Positions 1 to 6,736 of a DNA stretch of 10,651 nt are shown here, one piece after another (within the stretch, counting starts at the first letter, position 1; each line of letters begins with the position of its first letter). Under the pieces are notes generated by a model. The model saw only the letters and a program-made list of their open reading frames with translations. It ran no database searches and had not been told where the DNA came from. The DNA comes from an uncultured Candidatus Melainabacteria bacterium. GTDB taxonomy: Bacteria > Cyanobacteriota > Vampirovibrionia > Gastranaerophilales > Gastranaerophilaceae. The DNA is taken from positions 1 to 10,651 of the forward strand of contig CALAFU010000096.1 in the NCBI GenBank assembly GCA_937891325.1. Direction: 5' to 3'. A program made the translations under genes and the position numbers.

Positions 1-1
1 T

Positions 2-187
2 GACGGTACAGGCATGTGCGGAGCTTGCAGAATTACTGTTGGTGGCGAAGTTAAATTTGCTTGTGTAGACGGTCCTGATTTTGATGCACACAAAATTGAT
101 TTTGATGAAGTTATAAATAGAACAAGAATTTATAAAGATCAAGAACGTAAGAGAGACGAAAATTGTAACTTGTTAAAGAAAGGTTAG
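2..187 (+). CDS. NfnA/SudB-type FAD/NAD-binding oxidoreductase subunit, C-terminal fragment
   Basis: Partial gene: the 5' part lies outside the window and only the last 61 residues are visible. The fragment opens with DGTGMCGACRITVGG and continues to KFACVDGPDFDAHKIDFDE, giving a C-x2-C-x11-C spacing. This is the [2Fe-2S] tail of the 'sulfide/dihydroorotate dehydrogenase-like' family, which includes PyrK-related reductases and the small subunit (NfnA) of NADH-dependent ferredoxin:NADP oxidoreductase. The 'GPDFD.H..DFDE' stretch fits the NfnA/SudB branch better than PyrK. Family members pass electrons between NAD(P)H, FAD and an iron-sulfur partner in the cytoplasm; the partner would be NfnB (GltA-like), which must lie elsewhere if it exists. 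The stop is 7 bp before the next gene, and etfBA follows, so an electron-transfer operon is likely. The family call is firm; the exact subunit assignment is inferred from a short tail. Confidence 0.82.
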   Translation, partial: DGTGMCGACRITVGGEVKFACVDGPDFDAHKIDFDEVINRTRIYKDQERKRDENCNLLKKG

Positions 188-194
188 TAAGGTT

Positions 195-371
195 ATGGCA
201 GACAAAAATATTCCATTTTGCCCTTTAATGTCAGCAGGTGCTGAGTTTGAAAAAGTTTGTTCACAAGATGCTTGTGCTTGGTATTTAAAAAACTACAAAA
301 TTTGTTCAGTTTACATGTTAGCTCACAACGCTGCATTAGATGTTCAAATGAAGCAAGCTAAAAAACAATAG
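195..371 (+). CDS. 58-aa four-cysteine protein, function unknown
   Basis: Small complete ORF of 58 residues starting MADKNIPFCPLM and ending KQAKKQ. It sits 7 bp after the NfnA-like gene and 5 bp before etfB in the same direction, so it is almost certainly co-transcribed. Four cysteines lie at residues 9, 22, 27 and 37 (C-x12-C-x4-C-x9-C), in the local contexts FCPLM, VCSQDACAWY and ICSVYMLA. This resembles small uncharacterised bacterial proteins with a 'CP...C....CAWY...C' pattern, which are probably metal binding (zinc or an Fe-S cluster). There is no signal peptide or membrane segment, so it should be cytoplasmic. A purine-rich AAAGG lies about 10 bp upstream of the ATG as a possible ribosome site. 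Its position between two flavoprotein electron carriers suggests a redox or assembly role, but that is inference only. Confidence 0.8.
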   Translation: MADKNIPFCPLMSAGAEFEKVCSQDACAWYLKNYKICSVYMLAHNAALDVQMKQAKKQ

Positions 372-376
372 TAACT

Positions 377-1156
377 ATGAATATTGCGGTATGTGTCAAA
401 CAAGTTCCAGATACAGCAGATATCAAATGGACTGAACACAATACTATCCAACGCGAAGGTGTTGAAAGTGTTATCAATCCATTCGACAGTTATGCTCTAG
501 AAACCGCATTAAGATTAAAAGATAAAGATTCTGCCGTAAAAATTACGGCGCTAACAATGGGTCCGCTTCAAGCCGAAGAAATTATCCGAAAGGCAATTTC
601 AATGGGTGTTGACGGCGGATTTGTTGTATCTGATAGAAAATTCGCAGGTGCTGATACTGTTGCAACAGGTAGAACCTTAGCAATTGCAATTAAAACAAAA
701 ATAGAAAATGCAGAAATTGTTTTGTGTGGACAATTTGCAACCGACGGCGATACTGCACAAACAGGTCCAACAATTTCGACAAATTTAGGTTATGCTCTAG
801 TAACTTACGTAAAAGAAATTGAAAACGCTGAAAACGGTTATGCTATCGTAAAACGTGAGGTTGAAGACGGAGTGGAAACTTTAAAGGTGAAACTTCCAGC
901 CGTTTTATGTATGCTAAAGTGTGATTATGAACCGCGAAGACCTCTAATAAACGGTTTTAAATTAGCTCAAAATGCAGAAATTCCATTTTATTCGCACGAA
1001 GATATTGGAATTGAACCTGAAAAAGTTGGGTTAAAAGGCTCTCCAACTTGTGTAAGTAAGGCTTTTAGACCAGAACAAAAAACAAGTGGCGAAATTTTTG
1101 AAAATATTTCAACGGACGAGGCAGTAGAAAAAATTCTTGAGGTGCTAAATGGCTAA
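377..1156 (+). CDS. etfB: Electron transfer flavoprotein beta subunit
   Basis: 259 aa, full length for EtfB/FixA. The N-terminus MNIAVCVKQVPDT is diagnostic. Further on come NPFDSYALE (residues 34-42), LTMGPLQAEE (59-68), FAGADTVATG (89-98) and CGQFATDGDTAQTGP (117-131), followed by VTYV (142-145). These match the nucleotide-binding Rossmann-like subunit. The FAGADT and DGDTAQ.GP forms are those I associate with clostridial electron-bifurcating ETFs, whose EtfB carries FAD and contacts NADH, rather than the AMP-binding mitochondrial type. It would work as a dimer with EtfA, passing electrons to or from an acyl-CoA dehydrogenase or quinone reductase, none of which is in the window. Its end overlaps the etfA start by 8 bp, indicating translational coupling. 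No strong Shine-Dalgarno precedes its ATG. Confidence 0.96.
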   Translation: MNIAVCVKQVPDTADIKWTEHNTIQREGVESVINPFDSYALETALRLKDKDSAVKITALTMGPLQAEEIIRKAISMGVDGGFVVSDRKFAGADTVATGRTLAIAIKTKIENAEIVLCGQFATDGDTAQTGPTISTNLGYALVTYVKEIENAENGYAIVKREVEDGVETLKVKLPAVLCMLKCDYEPRRPLINGFKLAQNAEIPFYSHEDIGIEPEKVGLKGSPTCVSKAFRPEQKTSGEIFENISTDEAVEKILEVLNG

Positions 1157-2147
1157 AGGAATTTTGATTTATGCTCAAACTGATAGACAGGGCAAGGTTT
1201 TGAATGTTGTTTTAGAACTTGCTTGTGTAGCGCAAAATTTGTCAAAAAAGCTTGGGAATTGTGAAATATCAGCAATTTTAATAGGTGATGATGTCAATTT
1301 AGAAGAAAATAAAGTATTATTGAGCCAAAATGGTTTTGATAAAGTTTATATCGCGACTTCAGAGAATTTAAAAGATTATAATACTGATTATTATTCTAAT
1401 GTAGCGCTAAAAATAATTAAAGATATTGAACCAGAAATAGTTTTAGTTGGTGCAACAACGCAAGGACGTGATTTAGCGCCTGTTATCTCATCAACTTTAA
1501 ATACAGGGCTAACTGCTGATTGTACTGTACTAGATATAAATGAAAAAGGGCAACTTGCTGCAACTCGTCCGACTTTTGGTGGAAATTTAATGGCGACAAT
1601 TTTGTGCAAAAATTACCCGCAAATGGCGACAGTTAGACCAAAAGTTTTGAAAAAATCAGAATGTAAAATAGAAAAAAACACTCAATTTATTGAGGTTGAG
1701 GTGGATTTAACTCAAGTTGAAAAACGCGTAGAGTTGGTTGATTTTAAACCTAATACACAGCTTACAGATACGAGAATTGATGAGGCTGAAATTATTGTTG
1801 CAGGTGGAAAAGGTATGAAATCTGCGCAAGGTTTTGAGTTATTGGAAGAACTTGCAAACTTATTGGGTGGTTCTGTTGGCGCATCAAGAGGGGCAGTTGA
1901 TATGGGCTTAGCCGACAGCTCAATTCAAGTTGGTCAAACAGGAAAAACAGTTGTTCCAAAAATTTATATTGCATGTGGAATTTCAGGCGCAATTCAGCAT
2001 ACTGTCGGAATGTCAGGCTCTGACAAAATTATTGCGATTAATAAAGATAAGAACGCACCAATTTTCAAAATTGCAGATGTCGGAATTGTTGGCGATGTCT
2101 TTGAAATTTTGCCAAAATTAATTGAAAAATTAAAAGAAAGAAGATAA
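1149..2147 (+). CDS. etfA: Electron transfer flavoprotein alpha subunit
   Basis: 332 aa, normal for EtfA/FixB. Residues 1-190 form the N-terminal Rossmann-like domain, with GATTQGRDLAP (101-111) and TRPTFGGNLMATI (139-151). The C-terminal FAD domain holds AEIIVAGGKGM (213-223), GASRGAVD (244-251), VGQTGKTVVPKIYIACG (261-277), SGAIQH (279-284) and SDKIIAINKD (291-300). The QTGKTV and ISGAIQH segments are the classical FAD-binding signature. There is no N-terminal ferredoxin domain, which some anaerobe EtfA proteins carry. The ATG lies inside the end of etfB, with GAGGTG at 1139-1144 spaced 4 bp from it, a good ribosome site that supports this start. It forms the electron-carrier heterodimer with EtfB. 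The next gene, purA, begins 2 bp after the stop. Confidence 0.97.
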   Translation: MAKGILIYAQTDRQGKVLNVVLELACVAQNLSKKLGNCEISAILIGDDVNLEENKVLLSQNGFDKVYIATSENLKDYNTDYYSNVALKIIKDIEPEIVLVGATTQGRDLAPVISSTLNTGLTADCTVLDINEKGQLAATRPTFGGNLMATILCKNYPQMATVRPKVLKKSECKIEKNTQFIEVEVDLTQVEKRVELVDFKPNTQLTDTRIDEAEIIVAGGKGMKSAQGFELLEELANLLGGSVGASRGAVDMGLADSSIQVGQTGKTVVPKIYIACGISGAIQHTVGMSGSDKIIAINKDKNAPIFKIADVGIVGDVFEILPKLIEKLKERR

Positions 2148-2149
2148 AA

Positions 2150-3424
2150 ATGAAAAATACGGTTGTAGTTGGCGCTCAATGGGGCGACGAAGGTAAAGCA
2201 AAGATTACAGACTTGTTGGCTGAAAAAGCTGATATGGTAATTCGTTATCAAGGCGGTTGTAACGCAGGTCATACAGTGGTTTACAATGGCGAAACTTACA
2301 AATTGCATTTAGTTCCGTCAGGAATTTTATATGGTGACAAAATTTGCTTTATTGGGGCTGGAACTGTTGTTTTACCTGAAAATTTTGAGCAAGAAACAAG
2401 CGAATTAATTTCTCGCGGAGTAGATTTGTCAAATTTAAAATTAAGTCCTCTTGCAACAATTACAATGCCTTGGCATACTGCGGTTGACGGCTGGGCAGAA
2501 GATACGGTTAAAAAAGGTAAAATTGGTTCAACAAGAAAAGGTATCGGTCAAACTTATACTGACAAAATGGCGCGTTGTGCCTTAAAAGTAGGTGATTTGT
2601 TTGATGAAGAAACTCTTTCTGAAAAAATTGATATAATTTTGCCATTAAAAAATAAAACCTTGAAAGAAGTTTATGGCTTGAAAGAATATTCAAAAGCAGA
2701 ATTGTTAGAAATTTGTGCAAAATACAAGCAAATTTTTGAACCTTATGTTTGCTTTGATTGGCAAAAAATGTTACGCGAAAACAAAAATAAAACGGTTCTT
2801 TTTGAGGGTGCACAAGGTGTAATGCTTGATATTGATTATGGCACATATCCTTTTGTTACAAGTTCAAACCCAATCGGTGGTGGTGCCGGTACAGGAAGTG
2901 GCTACGGTCCAACAATGATTGACGAAATTGTTGGCGTTTCAAAAGCATATTTAACTCGTGTTGGCGAAGGTCCTTTTGTTACTGAATTATTAGATGAAAC
3001 CGGCGATAAAATAAGAGAAATTGGACACGAATTTGGCACAACAACAGGTCGTCCGCGTCGTTGCGGTTGGTTTGATGCTGTAATTGCAAAATATGCAGTG
3101 CTAGTAAGTGGTTTAACATCAATGGCTATTACAAAAATAGATGTTTTTGACGATTTTGATGAAATAAAAATTTGTACAGCATACAAAGATAAAAGAAACG
3201 GCAAAATTTATACAGAATATCCGACAGATGTCTTTATGCACAAATATTTAGAACCTGTTTACGAAACTCACAAGGGTTGGAAATGTTCATTATCAAATAT
3301 TAAATCTTATGACGAGTTTCCAAAAGAAGCGAAAGATTATTTAAAACGTTTGGAAGAATTGTTTGAAATTCCAATCTCAATTATAAGTGTTGGACCTGAC
3401 AGAGAACAAACGGTGTATGTTTAA
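2150..3424 (+). CDS. purA: Adenylosuccinate synthetase
   Basis: 424 aa, the usual length. It catalyses GTP-dependent ligation of IMP and aspartate to adenylosuccinate, the first committed step to AMP. The P-loop region reads QWGDEGKAK (residues 10-18) with catalytic D13, and catalytic H41 sits in NAGH. GSTRKGIG (126-133) and R142 fit the IMP site. FEGAQG, GTTTGRPRRCGW, TKIDVFD and the C-terminal SVGPDREQT are all present, so it should be active. Two local oddities: A17 in the P-loop where glycine is usual (GKGK becomes GKAK), and GIGQ where GIGP is usual. It starts 2 bp after etfA behind a weak GA-rich stretch, so it is probably translated from the same mRNA as the electron-transfer genes. 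No other purine genes are next to it in the window. Confidence 0.98.
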   Translation: MKNTVVVGAQWGDEGKAKITDLLAEKADMVIRYQGGCNAGHTVVYNGETYKLHLVPSGILYGDKICFIGAGTVVLPENFEQETSELISRGVDLSNLKLSPLATITMPWHTAVDGWAEDTVKKGKIGSTRKGIGQTYTDKMARCALKVGDLFDEETLSEKIDIILPLKNKTLKEVYGLKEYSKAELLEICAKYKQIFEPYVCFDWQKMLRENKNKTVLFEGAQGVMLDIDYGTYPFVTSSNPIGGGAGTGSGYGPTMIDEIVGVSKAYLTRVGEGPFVTELLDETGDKIREIGHEFGTTTGRPRRCGWFDAVIAKYAVLVSGLTSMAITKIDVFDDFDEIKICTAYKDKRNGKIYTEYPTDVFMHKYLEPVYETHKGWKCSLSNIKSYDEFPKEAKDYLKRLEELFEIPISIISVGPDREQTVYV

Positions 3425-3428
3425 ATAC

Positions 3429-3532
3429 CTATAAGGCTATAAGACTATAAGACGATAAGTTCATTTATGATTAAAATGACGTTTTAATTGTAGTTCGACT
3501 TAACGACTTAACCCCTATTGACTTATGGTCTT
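3429..3532. repeat. Degenerate 8-bp tandem repeats with a long inverted repeat
   Basis: After the purA stop come four 8-bp units: CTATAAGG, CTATAAGA, CTATAAGA and CGATAAGT (3429-3460). Further on, CGACTTAA occurs twice in tandem (3496-3511). The end of the first array, AAGACGATAAGT (3449-3460), is complementary in 11 of 12 positions to ACTTATGGTCTT (3521-3532), so the two sides can pair across 60 bases. Inside lies a second hairpin, ATTAAAA (3470-3476), TGACG loop, TTTTAAT (3482-3488). This may be a dispersed intergenic repeat, an mRNA 3' structure protecting purA, or a regulatory leader for the GH57 gene. It lacks a T-tract, so it is not a standard intrinsic terminator. Confidence 0.65.
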
Positions 3533-3608
3533 TTCAGACTTTCAGTTTTACGGTTAAAAATAAAATTTCTTCTTGCCAAGGGTGTTTTTTTTCGTTACTA
3601 TTAAATTA

Positions 3609-5855
3609 ATGGTCGGCGAACAAAAAAAACTATCAATAGCCTTTTATTGGCACATGCATCAACCTGACTATCAGCTTAGTGCTGAGAGTGATTTTTTAAT
3701 GCCATGGGTGCGTATGCACGCGGTTAAAGACTATCTTGATATGGTTTTGATTATGAATGAGTTTCCAAAGTTGAAGTTGAACTTCAATCTTGTTCCGCTA
3801 TTGCTTCAATCACTAAAAAAATATGCTGAAAACGGCGCGCATGATGTTCATTCTCGATTAAGTATTTCACCAATTGAAGATTTGACTGATGATGATAAAA
3901 GATTTATTTTAAGCAACTTTTTTGATGCTAATTTTCAATCAATGATTTCTCATCACGATGCTTATAAATCGCTTTATGAAAAACGCGTAGAGCAAAATAT
4001 TGCAGACATAAATGCTTACACCGACCAAGAATATTCAGATATAATGGCGTGGTTTAATCTTGCGTGGTTTGACCCAATTTATGGCGAAATTTATCCTGAA
4101 TTGGCAGAACTTGCAGAAAAAGGTTGCAACTTTACGCTTGAAGATAGAAAGAAAATTTTAGAATACCAAAGAGAAATTATTCGCCAAATTATTCCGACAT
4201 ATCGTAACTTTATGGAAGCGGGCAAAATCGAAATTACAACAAGCCCTTATTATCACCCTGTATTGCCGATTTTGTTGGATATCAAATGTGCTTACAGAAA
4301 CATTCAAAATCCGGAAGTTTTGCCTGCAAACTTAAAAATGGCAAAAGATGCAGTTGCTCAAACCAAAATGGCTCTAGACAAAATGGAAGAACTTTTCGGA
4401 CGCCGTCCAAAAGGTATTTGGCCACCTGAACAATGCGTAAGCTCAAAAACTTTAGAAATGCTAAGCGATTTAGGCGTAGAGTGGACTATTTCTGACGAGG
4501 GTATTTTAGCAAACTCAATTAACTTTGATTTCGTAAGAGATTTCAAAGGCTATTTAGCTGACCCATACCACTTGTTGAAGCCTTATGAATACAAAACTAA
4601 GAACTCTAAAATTGATGTTATTTTTAGAGATTCATTAATACCAAACTTAATCAGTTACGAATATCCAAATACCGACCCTAAAAAGGCTGCAAAGGATTTG
4701 TTCGACAGAATTAAGATTGTACAAAGCAAAATTTTTGCTTCACCGGACGATTCTCACTTGTTGACAATCGCTCTAGATGGTGAAAATTCTTGGGAAAACT
4801 ATCCTGATGACGGCTCAAGTTTCTTAAGAGAGATTTATAGCTTAATTGAAAATGACGATACTCTTGAAACCGTTTTAATCAGTGATTATATACAAAAAGA
4901 CAAAAATATAAAGAAATTACCTAAAATTTATTCTGGTTCGTGGATAAATAGAAACTTCCAAATGTGGATTGGTGAACCTACAAAAAATCAGGCATGGAAC
5001 TATTTGAAAAATGTTCGAGATGATTTTGTAGAGTTTAAGCAAAAACACCCTGAACACCCAAATTTGGAAAAGGCTCAAAACGAAATCTATATGGCGGAAA
5101 GTAGTGATTGGTTCTGGTGGTATGGAGAACCAAATCATTCTGGACAAGACCATGTATTTGATTATCTTTTCAGAGAACATTTAAAAAATGTTTATCGCAA
5201 TTTGGATTTAGAAATTCCGGAATATTTGAAATCGCCTCTATTGGTAATGAATATGGGCGCATCAAGCATGCCGACAGCATCAATTACACCGATTATGGAC
5301 GGTCAAGACAAAATTGATGATGAATGGTTAAACGCTGGTGTAATCAATATTCCAGAGGTTAAATATGAAGAAAGTCACAGACTTTTTGATAAAATTAAAT
5401 TCGGTTTTGACGAAGATAATTTATACCTAAGATTTTATATTGATGAAGAAGTTAAAGAAAACAATACAAACGTAATTCATCAATTATATATTTATATGCG
5501 TAATAATGATCGCAAACAAAATCTTTCACACATTCGTTTAACAAATAAATCGGAAGATGTTTATCCGATTATGCACGAAAAATTTAGTACAGAAATGCGC
5601 TTGTCTCTTGTAAATGGCATGATTAGACCGCTTCAGTTCTCTAAATCAATTGCGGGCGAGTTGTGGTGCTCACAAAATTCAGATAATATCAAAGTTGCTT
5701 ATGATACAGTTTTAGACATAAGTATTCCGTTTGATAGCATTGATATCGGCAAAGGTGAAATGCTAGAATTTTTCTTTGCAACAGCAGATTTTGGGGTATT
5801 AGAAAGCTTCATACCTCAAGAAATCTTATTGACAATGCAACGCCCTAAAGATTAG
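3609..5855 (+). CDS. Glycoside hydrolase family 57 protein (alpha-glucan active) with C-terminal CBM9/DOMON-like domain
   Basis: 748 aa from the ATG at 3609. An in-frame TTG at 3573 would add 12 residues, but neither start has a convincing Shine-Dalgarno; family proteins normally begin just before the first strand (KLSIAFYWHMHQP), which favours 3609. The HxHQP signature of GH57 is at residues 15-19. GIWPPEQCVS carries the likely nucleophile E274, and ALDGENSWENYPDDG carries the likely acid/base D390. The helical middle part has SWINRNFQMWIGE and SSDWFWWYGE, typical of the amylopullulanase/amylase-like branch. The last ~180 residues, from DGQDKIDDEW, look like a beta-sandwich resembling CBM9/DOMON-like domains (FGFDEDNLYLRF). 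No signal peptide is seen, so cytoplasmic glycogen or maltodextrin processing is likely. Exact specificity (amylase, pullulanase, transferase or branching) cannot be read from sequence. Confidence 0.9.
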   Translation: MVGEQKKLSIAFYWHMHQPDYQLSAESDFLMPWVRMHAVKDYLDMVLIMNEFPKLKLNFNLVPLLLQSLKKYAENGAHDVHSRLSISPIEDLTDDDKRFILSNFFDANFQSMISHHDAYKSLYEKRVEQNIADINAYTDQEYSDIMAWFNLAWFDPIYGEIYPELAELAEKGCNFTLEDRKKILEYQREIIRQIIPTYRNFMEAGKIEITTSPYYHPVLPILLDIKCAYRNIQNPEVLPANLKMAKDAVAQTKMALDKMEELFGRRPKGIWPPEQCVSSKTLEMLSDLGVEWTISDEGILANSINFDFVRDFKGYLADPYHLLKPYEYKTKNSKIDVIFRDSLIPNLISYEYPNTDPKKAAKDLFDRIKIVQSKIFASPDDSHLLTIALDGENSWENYPDDGSSFLREIYSLIENDDTLETVLISDYIQKDKNIKKLPKIYSGSWINRNFQMWIGEPTKNQAWNYLKNVRDDFVEFKQKHPEHPNLEKAQNEIYMAESSDWFWWYGEPNHSGQDHVFDYLFREHLKNVYRNLDLEIPEYLKSPLLVMNMGASSMPTASITPIMDGQDKIDDEWLNAGVINIPEVKYEESHRLFDKIKFGFDEDNLYLRFYIDEEVKENNTNVIHQLYIYMRNNDRKQNLSHIRLTNKSEDVYPIMHEKFSTEMRLSLVNGMIRPLQFSKSIAGELWCSQNSDNIKVAYDTVLDISIPFDSIDIGKGEMLEFFFATADFGVLESFIPQEILLTMQRPKD

Positions 5856-6268
5856 TAAATAATTTGAATATAAACGGTTCTTGTTCTCGCCTTGTTGTCA
5901 AAGTCGATTAAAACGACTTGTTGCCAAGTGCCAAGTTGTAGTGCGCCGTCAATCAACGGAATATTTAGTGAGTTACCCATGATTGCTGCCCTAACGTGAG
6001 CGTAACCGTTTCCGTCGTGCCAAGTGTCGTCGTGGTGATATTCAATGTTTTGAGGTGCAACACGCTCTAAGGCTTCCGGTAAATCGACCAATAGCCCAGG
6101 TTCAAATTCGATGGTTGTAAGCGAAGCAGTACTGCCTGAAACGTAACATAATACCGAGGCATCTTTTAACGAGTGCATGTAAACACTGTTTTGAACATTT
6201 TTGGTAATGTCGATGATGTCGGTAAATCCGTTTGTATGGATTTGAAATTTTTCGTTAATTACAGGCAT
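5852..6268 (-). CDS. YjbQ/UPF0047 family protein
   Basis: 138 aa from the ATG at 6268-6266, which is preceded by AAGGAGAT (6280-6273) at ideal spacing; an upstream in-frame ATG at 6301 would add 11 residues but lies before this site and is rejected. The family core is clear: EYHHDDTWHDGNGYAH, then RAAIMGNS, IPLIDGALQLGTWQQVVLIDFD and a final RTRTVYIQI. The histidines of HHDDTW and GYAH form the conserved pocket. YjbQ proteins are small cytoplasmic beta-rich proteins; some members have weak thiamine-phosphate synthase activity, but the physiological role is unsettled. Its TAA overlaps the GH57 stop on the other strand (shared bases 5852-5855, TTAG), leaving no room for a terminator between the two convergent genes. 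Confidence 0.93.
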   Translation of the reverse strand: MPVINEKFQIHTNGFTDIIDITKNVQNSVYMHSLKDASVLCYVSGSTASLTTIEFEPGLLVDLPEALERVAPQNIEYHHDDTWHDGNGYAHVRAAIMGNSLNIPLIDGALQLGTWQQVVLIDFDNKARTRTVYIQIIY

Positions 6269-6272
6269 AAAT

Positions 6273-6280
6273 ATCTCCTT
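6273..6280 (-). promoter_or_regulatory. Strong ribosome binding site that fixes the yjbQ start
   Basis: On the minus strand AAGGAGAT lies six bases or so before the ATG at 6268. It is the clearest Shine-Dalgarno in the window and decides the start over the upstream ATG at 6301. A minus-strand TATAAT at 6293-6288 is just upstream and might be the -10 box, though no good -35 accompanies it. Confidence 0.75.
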
Positions 6281-6352
6281 ATGATATATTATATAAAACA
6301 ATTTTTACTATAAAAAAATCACAAAAACCTAATTTCATCACATATATTTACA

Positions 6353-6366
6353 ATTACAAATGTAAT
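6353..6366. promoter_or_regulatory. 14-bp dyad, possible operator
   Basis: ATTACA-AA-TGTAAT is a perfect 6-bp inverted repeat around two bases. It sits in the 126-bp divergent gap between yjbQ and the small membrane protein gene, covering the place where a -35 box for the extended -10 at 6380-6388 would be. A repressor or activator site is plausible. In such AT-rich DNA a chance dyad is also possible. Confidence 0.35.
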
Positions 6367-6379
6367 AATTCTAAAAATA

Positions 6380-6388
6380 TGATATAAT
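6380..6388 (+). promoter_or_regulatory. Extended -10 promoter for the 113-aa membrane protein gene
   Basis: TGATATAAT is a perfect extended -10 (TGn plus TATAAT). The ATG at 6395 is only 6 bases beyond the end of the hexamer, so the predicted transcription start falls at or next to the start codon. No Shine-Dalgarno is visible, so this would give a leaderless mRNA. There is no good -35, which extended -10 promoters often do without. Confidence 0.5.
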
Positions 6389-6394
6389 CCACCT

Positions 6395-6736
6395 ATGCTA
6401 AATAAGATTGACAAAACTTTTATAATATCAGCAATTATATTTATAGTTTCACTATTTGTGCCAATAATCTATTGGTGTTTTTTATTTAATTTAGAAAAAA
6501 TAATCCCAAATATTGTTGAAACTCGTTTTTTTATTTTTTTAGTTCTGTTATTTGTAATCTGTTATCTTTTATTTATTCCAATAAGCTATATTACTCAATT
6601 TGTGACATTTATTTTAAAATTATTTTCCAAAAATAAACATAAAAAAGATTGGATAATAATTTTGATAAATTTAATTTTAATATTAATTTTTAGTTTTTTA
6701 ATATTATACCTTATCTTTTTGGGATGGATATTGTAG
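6395..6736 (+). CDS. Small three-helix membrane protein, unknown function
   Basis: 113 aa and extremely hydrophobic. Predicted membrane helices lie at about residues 8-31, 44-72 and 86-112, with a basic cytoplasmic-type loop (KLFSKNKHKKD) before the last. There is no recognised family motif. Base composition is far more AT-rich than the metabolic genes: 6661-6720 contains only five G or C bases. It is preceded by a good extended -10 and probably leaderless. Its TAG at 6734-6736 directly abuts the stop of the convergent 119-aa membrane protein. Size and three-helix plan resemble that neighbour, so the two may be diverged relatives or both be partners of the MuF-like protein. That is inference; a spurious ORF in AT-rich DNA cannot be fully excluded, but the promoter argues it is real. 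Confidence 0.6.
   Translation: MLNKIDKTFIISAIIFIVSLFVPIIYWCFLFNLEKIIPNIVETRFFIFLVLLFVICYLLFIPISYITQFVTFILKLFSKNKHKKDWIIILINLILILIFSFLILYLIFLGWIL

Noticed and set aside
3429..3532. CRISPR array
   Set aside because: Repeat units are only 8 bp with no spacers of regular length; they are simple tandem repeats.
3449..3532. Intrinsic terminator for purA
   Set aside because: The long stem has a 60-base loop and the short hairpin lacks a following T-tract.
3573..3608. TTG start that adds 12 residues to the GH57 protein
   Set aside because: No Shine-Dalgarno, a run of phenylalanines atypical for the family, and the conserved first strand begins just after the ATG at 3609.
6269..6301. Upstream ATG giving a longer YjbQ protein
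   Set aside because: The strong AAGGAGAT site lies inside this extension and points to the ATG at 6268, where the family homology begins.
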